A stretch of 64,000 bases of DNA from Iamia majanohamensis. Lineage in GTDB: Bacteria > Actinomycetota > Acidimicrobiia > Acidimicrobiales > Iamiaceae. The notes under the pieces were generated by a model. It saw only the letters and a program-made list of their open reading frames with translations, was not told the origin of the DNA and did no database searches. Below are positions 59,244 to 64,000 of the stretch, one piece after another. Numbering within the stretch: position 1 is the stretch's first letter; every line of letters begins with the position of its first letter. Where the stretch lies: NCBI RefSeq assembly GCF_028532485.1, contig NZ_CP116942.1:2604001-2668000 (forward strand). The letters are read 5' to 3'. The position numbers and the translations under genes are program-made.

Positions 59244-61109
59244 ATGGAGCACGGTGCCGCAGACGAGCCAGGGTGCGAGGTCGATCCGGCCGTGCTGCTC
59301 GGCGCCGATGTGGTGGACCTGGGCCGCTTGACCGATGCCGAGGTGGTCGAGCGGCTTCTGGCGGCGGAGCGGCTCCGGTCCCGGGTCGATGCCGCCTGCG
59401 TGGCGCTCACCGGGGCCTTCGACGCCCGCACCCTCGCCGCCGCCGATGGCGCCCGCTCCACGCCCGCCTGGGTCTCGGCCCGGGTCGGCGTCGGGTTCGG
59501 CCACGCCCGCGCCGACCTGACCATGGCCCGCCAGCTGCGCCACCAGCCCCACGTCGCCCACGCCGCCGCCAACGGGCGGATCACACGCGACCAGACCCGG
59601 GCCCTGCTCGCCGCCCGGGAACCCGGCATCGAAGAGATCTTCGACGCCTGCGAGGCGGTCCTCGTCGACGAGGTGGCCACCTCCACCCTCGCCGCCGGAC
59701 GCCGGTTCCTGGCCCGCTGGGCCCGCGACGTCCGCGAACGCTTCGGGATCCCCGAGCCAGACGGCACCGAGCCCGACGGCGGCCACGGCCCCTCCCGGGC
59801 CCACCTCTCCCCCGTCGGCGACCGCTGGGCCGGCGACCTCGACCTCACCGGCGTCGACGGCGAGCTCCTCGCCGCCGCCATCGCCACCCACATCGACGAC
59901 CTCTGGCGCACCGGCGTCTTCACCCGCGACGACGGCCTCGACCCCTCCGAACGCCGCGCCATCGCCCTCGTCCAGCTCATCGAGCGCGCCACCCGAGGCG
60001 GCGACCACGACGCCACCGCCCGCCCCCTCATCCTCGGCATCGCCACCCTCGACCTGCTCACCGGGTCCCACCCCGCCGCGACACCCGCCGACCAGACCGA
60101 GCCGGGCGACGCCCCGCCCGACGCCGACGGGGCGGCGGCGCGGCTCGGCCGCCCCACCCCCGACATCGGCGTCGCGCCCGGCTCCGAGCCCGGAGACGTC
60201 GACACCGACACGCCGACCGCAGGCGAGCCCGCCGAGCACCCGCACCCCTCCCGAGCGGCGTCAGCAGTCCACCCTGACCTCGGCTCCGAGGCCGAGGGCG
60301 CCGGGCCCGTCGACGGCGCCGGCCGTGGGGACATGGCCCCCGCCGATCAGGACGGACCCGGTCCGACCGGCTGCGCCACCAGCCCGCCGCCGTGGGGCCT
60401 CCCCCACCAAGGCCACCCCACCGGCTCCCTTCCGGACCTCGACCTCGCCGCCGACCCGGGCGCCGACGCGAGGATCGCTGGGGCCCTGGCCGGCATCGAT
60501 CCGCGGGACCCGTTCCCCCGGGTGATCTCCGAGCTGTCCCGCACCGGACCGGTCCACCCCGAGGTCCTCCGCCGCCTCGCCTGCGAGGGCGACATCGTCC
60601 CCGTCTACGTCGGACCCGACGCCGACCAGCTCGACATGGGCCGCACCATCCGCCTCGCCAACCGAGCCCAACGCCGCGCCCTGCACATCCGCGACGGCGG
60701 CTGCCAGTTCCCCGGCTGCTCCGTGCCCCCCGAAGGCTGCATCGCCCACCACATGATCTGGTGGGACCACGGCGGCCCCACCGACATCCACAACCTCTGC
60801 CTCCTCTGTCGCCACCACCACCGCCTCGTCCACGGCGGCGGCTTCACCATCGGCCGCGACCCCGACGGCACCATCACCACCCGCCGCACCGACGACCTCC
60901 CCTTCACCGCCAGCCTCCGACCCCGCACCCCCCTGGTGGCGCCGAGACCCCCACCGCGTCGGCACGACGCCGAGGACCGCGAGCTCCACGACCGGGCCCG
61001 CGCCCGCATCGCCGGCCTCATCCACCACGCCCGCATGGCCCGCACCGCTGCCAACGCCGTGGTCGCCCACCACCGGCCCCGCTCCCGCACCACCGTCCTG
61101 CGGCAGTAG
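59244..61109 (+). CDS. DUF222 and HNH-motif protein (13E12-repeat family), copy 2
   Basis: 621 residues. The N-terminal DUF222 helical region (VVDLGRLTDAEVVERLLAAERLRSRVDAACVALTGAFDAR) is followed by a long Pro/Asp/Gly-rich middle. A classical HNH begins RDGGCQFPGCSVPPEGCIAHHMIWW and ends HNLCLLCRHHHRLVHGGGF, with complete zinc Cys pairs. The HNH here is closer to consensus than in the copy at 12176, and the two share domain order but little middle sequence. The biological role of the family is not settled. Confidence 0.87.
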   Translation: MEHGAADEPGCEVDPAVLLGADVVDLGRLTDAEVVERLLAAERLRSRVDAACVALTGAFDARTLAAADGARSTPAWVSARVGVGFGHARADLTMARQLRHQPHVAHAAANGRITRDQTRALLAAREPGIEEIFDACEAVLVDEVATSTLAAGRRFLARWARDVRERFGIPEPDGTEPDGGHGPSRAHLSPVGDRWAGDLDLTGVDGELLAAAIATHIDDLWRTGVFTRDDGLDPSERRAIALVQLIERATRGGDHDATARPLILGIATLDLLTGSHPAATPADQTEPGDAPPDADGAAARLGRPTPDIGVAPGSEPGDVDTDTPTAGEPAEHPHPSRAASAVHPDLGSEAEGAGPVDGAGRGDMAPADQDGPGPTGCATSPPPWGLPHQGHPTGSLPDLDLAADPGADARIAGALAGIDPRDPFPRVISELSRTGPVHPEVLRRLACEGDIVPVYVGPDADQLDMGRTIRLANRAQRRALHIRDGGCQFPGCSVPPEGCIAHHMIWWDHGGPTDIHNLCLLCRHHHRLVHGGGFTIGRDPDGTITTRRTDDLPFTASLRPRTPLVAPRPPPRRHDAEDRELHDRARARIAGLIHHARMARTAANAVVAHHRPRSRTTVLRQ

Positions 61110-61124
61110 CGGGTCCATCCGGCG

Positions 61125-61553
61125 TCAGGCGTCGACGGCGGCCCGCACCCAGGCGAGGAGGGCGTCGGCCCCCGAGGCACCCACCTGGCGGTCGACCTCT
61201 CGACCGTCGCGCAGCACGAGCAGGGTGGGGATGCCCTGGACGCCGTAGCGGGCGGAGATGCCCGGGGATCGGTCGACGTCGACCTTCACCACCTTCAGAC
61301 GGCCGGCCAGGTCGCGGGACGCCTGCTCCACCGCCGGGGCGATGAGGCGACACGGCCCGCACCAGTCGGCCCACAGGTCGACCAGCACCGGCAGGCGGTC
61401 GGCGGCGACCTCGGTGAAGTCGCCCTCGTCCGCCTCGACCAGCCACGGGAGGGCGGCCTTGCACGACGCGCAGCGAGGCACGCCCTGCGCGACCTTCGGC
61501 ACCCGGTTGCGGGTGCCGCACGAGGGACAGGCGGTGACGTCGCTCGCGGCCAT
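61125..61553 (-). CDS. trxC: Thioredoxin 2-like protein with N-terminal zinc motif
   Basis: 142 residues. An N-terminal zinc ribbon has CPSC and CASC (C9, C12, C28, C31). The thioredoxin domain has WADWCGPCRL (C65, C68) and GIPTLLVLRDG with the cis-Pro. Bacterial TrxC proteins of this build are induced in oxidative stress. It lies 70 bases downstream of the arsenate reductase gene on the same strand, so it could also recycle that enzyme. Confidence 0.92.
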   Translation of the reverse strand: MAASDVTACPSCGTRNRVPKVAQGVPRCASCKAALPWLVEADEGDFTEVAADRLPVLVDLWADWCGPCRLIAPAVEQASRDLAGRLKVVKVDVDRSPGISARYGVQGIPTLLVLRDGREVDRQVGASGADALLAWVRAAVDA

Positions 61554-61622
61554 GGACCGATGCTGCCCGCGCCACCCCACCGCCCGCCAGGGCCCTTGGT
61601 CCCGGGGCGGCGTGCGGCCCGG

Positions 61623-62267
61623 TCAGGCGGTGGCCGGGACGTCGAGGGACGCGAGGAGGGCCTCCACCCGGGTGCGGATGTCGTCGCGGATGGGCCGGAC
61701 GGCGTCGACGTCCTGGCCGGCCGGGTCCTCGAGGTCCCAGTCCTCGTAGCGGGTGCCGGGGAACAGCGGGCAGGCGTCGCCGCAGCCCATGGTGACGACG
61801 ACGTCCGCAGCCCGGACGATCTCCTCGGTCCACGGCTTGGGGAACTCCCGGGAGATGTCGATCCCGACCTCGGCCATGGCCGCGACGGCCGAGGGGTTGA
61901 CCTGCGACCCGGGCTCGGAGCCGCCGGACCAGGCGACCGCCCGGTCGCCGGCGAGGTGGGTGAACCAGCCCAGCGCCATCTGGGAGCGCCCCGCGTTGTG
62001 GACGCAGAGGAAGAGCACGGTCGGGCGCCCGTCGCCCGTCTTGCCCTCGACCCGGGCGAGGGCGTGGAGGCGCTGGCGGGCGAAGCGCTCGGCCAGCAGG
62101 GGCAGGAACGTGGTGACGGTGGCGTTCCCGGCGAACTGGTCGAAGCTGGTCTCGAGGAAGAGCTCGATGGTCTCGGTGCTGAACGTGCCGTCGAACTCCT
62201 CGCCGAGGCGGCGCGAGGCGGTGCGCAGCGCGGCGCGGGCGTCGAGGGGCCGGTCGGGTGTGGACAT
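61623..62267 (-). CDS. arsC: Arsenate reductase ArsC, LMW phosphatase type, with N-terminal helical domain
   Basis: 214 residues. The first 75 residues form a predicted three-helix dimerisation domain seen in actinobacterial ArsC. The rest is a low-molecular-weight phosphatase fold: P-loop FLCVHNAGRSQMA (C88), the later VVTMGCGDACPLFP Cys pair, and DWDLEDP with the catalytic Asp. It reduces arsenate to arsenite with mycothiol or thioredoxin. ATG at 62267 is 14 bases after the ACR3 stop. Confidence 0.92.
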   Translation of the reverse strand: MSTPDRPLDARAALRTASRRLGEEFDGTFSTETIELFLETSFDQFAGNATVTTFLPLLAERFARQRLHALARVEGKTGDGRPTVLFLCVHNAGRSQMALGWFTHLAGDRAVAWSGGSEPGSQVNPSAVAAMAEVGIDISREFPKPWTEEIVRAADVVVTMGCGDACPLFPGTRYEDWDLEDPAGQDVDAVRPIRDDIRTRVEALLASLDVPATA

Positions 62268-62281
62268 GGGGTGCTCCTGGG

Positions 62282-63385
62282 TCAGGTGGGCGACGGGGTC
62301 GGGCGGGGGGCGGGGTAGAAGCGACGCCGGGCCCACAGGGCGACGTAGACGAGCGCGATCAGGACCGGGACCTCGATGAGGGGCCCCACCACGCCGGCCA
62401 GGGCCTGGCCCGAGGTCACCCCGAACACGCTGATGGCCACGGCGATGGCGAGCTCGAAGTTGTTGCCGGCCGCGGTGAAGGCCACCGTCGCGTTGCGGTC
62501 GTAGGGCAGCCCGAGGCGCAGGCCCAGGGCGAAGGCCCCGACCCACATCAGCGCGAAGTACACGAGGAGGGGGACGGCGATGCGGGCCACGTCGAGCGGC
62601 TCGGAGGTGATGGCCTCGCCCTGGAGGGCGAAGAGCACGACGATCGTGAACAGCAGGCCGTAGAGGGCGACGGGGCCGATGCGGGGCAGGAAGCGGCCCT
62701 CGTACCAGTCCCGGCCCCGGGTGCGCCCCCCGACCACGCGGCTCAGGTAGCCGGCGAGCAGGGGGATGCCGAGGAAGATGAGCACGGCCCGGGTGATGTC
62801 CCAGATGCCCACGGCGAGGCGCTCGCCGTCGCCCAGGCCGAGCCACCCGGGCAGGAGCTCCAGGTAGAACCAGCCGAGGAGCGAGTACGCCGCGATCTGG
62901 AAGACCGAGTTGACCGCCACCAGGAAGACCGCGGCCTCCCGGTCGCCGCAGGCCAGGTCGTTCCAGATGAGGACCATGGCGATGCAGCGGGCCAGGCCCA
63001 CGATGATCAGCCCCGTCCGGTACTCGGGCAGGTCCGGGAGGAACACCCAGGCCAGGATGAACATGAGGGCGGGGCCGACCACCCAGTTCAGCACCAGGCT
63101 GGCGCCGAGCATCCGCCGGTCGCCGGTGACGACGCCGAGCCGGGAGTACCGGACCTTGGCCAGCACCGGGTACATCATCAGCAGCAGGCCGACCGCGATG
63201 GGGAGCGAGACGGAGTCGACCTTGACTGCGTCGAGCGCGTCGTCGAGTCCGGGGACGAGCCGCCCCAGGCCCAGGCCGAGGGCCATGGCGGCGAGGATCC
63301 ACACCGGGAGGAAGCGGTCCAGGAGCGACAGGCGCTCGAGGACCGCGTCCTCCTCGGGGGCGACGGCGGTCGAGGGGCGGGGCAT
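62282..63385 (-). CDS. arsB: Arsenite efflux transporter ACR3
   Basis: 367 residues with ten hydrophobic helices. ACR3 signatures: GLLLMMYPVLAKVRY, GLARCIAMVLIWNDLACGD with the essential TM4 Cys (C134), and GNNFELAIAVAISVFG. It pumps arsenite out of the cell. The gene begins two bases after the ArsI/CadI stop and is followed closely by arsC. Confidence 0.95.
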   Translation of the reverse strand: MPRPSTAVAPEEDAVLERLSLLDRFLPVWILAAMALGLGLGRLVPGLDDALDAVKVDSVSLPIAVGLLLMMYPVLAKVRYSRLGVVTGDRRMLGASLVLNWVVGPALMFILAWVFLPDLPEYRTGLIIVGLARCIAMVLIWNDLACGDREAAVFLVAVNSVFQIAAYSLLGWFYLELLPGWLGLGDGERLAVGIWDITRAVLIFLGIPLLAGYLSRVVGGRTRGRDWYEGRFLPRIGPVALYGLLFTIVVLFALQGEAITSEPLDVARIAVPLLVYFALMWVGAFALGLRLGLPYDRNATVAFTAAGNNFELAIAVAISVFGVTSGQALAGVVGPLIEVPVLIALVYVALWARRRFYPAPRPTPSPT

Positions 63386-63387
63386 CC

Positions 63388-63852
63388 TCAGCAGGAGGGG
63401 GCGGAGCCCAGCGCGACGGACTCGCGCCCGGCGGCCGGGGCGCAGCAGGCGTCGCCCTCCTCGGCGGAGCGGGACGAGCTGTGCATCTGCTCGGCGTCGC
63501 CGGTCTTCACGTAGACCTCCCACGGGGCGCCGTCGGGGTCGTCGACCCAGGTCTCGGTCTTCAGGGCGTAGCAGCAGGTCGTGTCGTCCACGCCGGTGGT
63601 GGCCAGGCCGTCGTCGGCGAGGCGGGCCTCGGCGGCCCGCACCTCCTCGCCGGAGTCGACCTCGACGCCGAGGTGGTTCAGCGTGCCGCCGCCCTCGCCC
63701 TCGATGAGGACGAGCTTCAGGGGCGGCTCGGCGATGGCGAAGTTGGCGTAGCCGGGCTTGCGCTTGGCCGGCTCGGCGTCGAAGAGCTTGGCGTAGAAGG
63801 CGACCGCCTCGTCGATGTCGGTGACGTTGAGCGCGAGCTGGAGACGGGACAT
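63388..63852 (-). CDS. arsI: ArsI/CadI family metalloenzyme (organoarsenical lyase-like)
   Basis: 154 residues, VOC fold. Likely Fe(II) ligands are Q5 (RLQLALN), H60 (LNHLGVE) and E112 (WEVYV). The substrate-binding Cys pair C93-C94 (TTCCYAL) fits ArsI, which breaks the C-As bond of trivalent methyl- or phenylarsenicals. A second pair near the end (DACCAP) and a terminal Cys may bind metal. AGGAGG precedes the ATG. It is the first gene of the operon; a cadmium-binding CadI role is the alternative. Confidence 0.9.
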   Translation of the reverse strand: MSRLQLALNVTDIDEAVAFYAKLFDAEPAKRKPGYANFAIAEPPLKLVLIEGEGGGTLNHLGVEVDSGEEVRAAEARLADDGLATTGVDDTTCCYALKTETWVDDPDGAPWEVYVKTGDAEQMHSSSRSAEEGDACCAPAAGRESVALGSAPSC

Positions 63853-63894
63853 GGTGGTCCTCCTGGTACATTCACGGATGTCGATGCAGCCGCC

Positions 63895-63927
63895 ACTGTC
63901 GCATCCGCATCGATGGTTGTCAATGCG
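63895..63927 (-). promoter_or_regulatory. Promoter and operator candidate of the arsenic operon
   Basis: Minus strand: -35 TTGACA (63923-63918), a 17-base spacer and -10 GACAGT (63900-63895). The inverted repeat CGCAT-N12-ATGCG (63906-63927) covers the -35 and spacer and could bind the divergent ArsR. Confidence 0.62.
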
Positions 63928-63946
63928 TGAGGAGGGACCCGTCCCC

Positions 63947-64000
63947 ATGAGCCCCCACCCCCAGGTCGTCGAGGACACCGACGCCGTCTGCTGCACCACG
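63947..64000 (+). CDS. ArsR-type repressor, N-terminal 18 codons (cut by window edge)
   Basis: The visible residues, SPHPQVVEDTDAVCCTT, start at an ATG with GAGGAGGGA upstream and end at the window edge. A Cys pair near the start is common in ArsR metal sensors, and divergence from the ars operon fits. The HTH is out of view, so the identity rests on context. Confidence 0.65.
   Translation, partial: MSPHPQVVEDTDAVCCTT

Overview
The window is chromosomal DNA from a very GC-rich actinobacterium (most genes look above 70% GC). Mycothiol-linked enzymes (an S-(hydroxymethyl)mycothiol dehydrogenase and an Rv2466c-type oxidoreductase), DUF222/HNH proteins, an F420-type oxidoreductase and many leaderless promoters all point to Actinobacteria. 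The gene mix and a heliorhodopsin would fit an Acidimicrobiia/Iamia-like lineage, but that placement is inference.

Layout. 1-6900: tRNA-Val, NUDIX hydrolase, inositol-phosphatase family protein, MMPL transporter, an unknown protein, and a membrane acyltransferase with a C-terminal SGNH domain. 6940-11998: a 5 kb integrated element in the 3' half of a tRNA-Ile2(CAT) gene. It is bounded by 46-bp direct repeats and carries a lone OLD-family ATPase/TOPRIM nuclease, a divergent operon (HTH protein, Rep_trans-like initiator, excisionase), a tyrosine integrase, and arm-type repeats inside both ends. 12100-16500: DUF222/HNH protein, a beta-propeller membrane protein, tRNA-Asn and an SGNH lipoprotein. 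16550-20700: the dnaG-sigA pair and TerC. 20900-28850: a branched-chain-type ABC importer packed into three polypeptides, including an MFS-ABC-ABC fusion and a LivH-LivM fusion, opposite a TetR gene with a perfect operator palindrome.

28900-39600: glycyl-tRNA synthetase, an SDR, a Thr-rich membrane protein, a P450, the mycothiol formaldehyde-detoxification pair, a methyltransferase, BFD ferredoxin plus bacterioferritin, DoxX, a receptor Ser/Thr kinase and a HAD phosphatase. 39600-47700: MpaB-type oxygenase, DUF1295 and PlsC-like membrane lipid enzymes, PhoD phosphatase, a Ddn-family oxidoreductase, and two divergent acyl-CoA dehydrogenase-family genes across a dyad operator. 47700-56100: sulfatase, DUF3072, SDR, alpha/beta hydrolase and a SNF2 helicase with a small overlapping partner. 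56300-61100: a thioredoxin-fold oxidoreductase divergent from a heliorhodopsin, a VOC protein, an SDR and a second DUF222/HNH gene. 61100-64000: thioredoxin and an arsenic operon (ArsI/CadI, ACR3, ArsC) divergent from an ArsR cut by the window edge.

The parts that best repay a second look are the tRNA-Ile2 element with its OLD cargo and two-palindrome control region, the MFS-ABC-ABC fusion, the heliorhodopsin neighbourhood, a bacterioferritin lacking a canonical ferroxidase histidine, and a consistent leaderless promoter pattern (TANNNT, 6-8 bases, start codon) at about eighteen genes.
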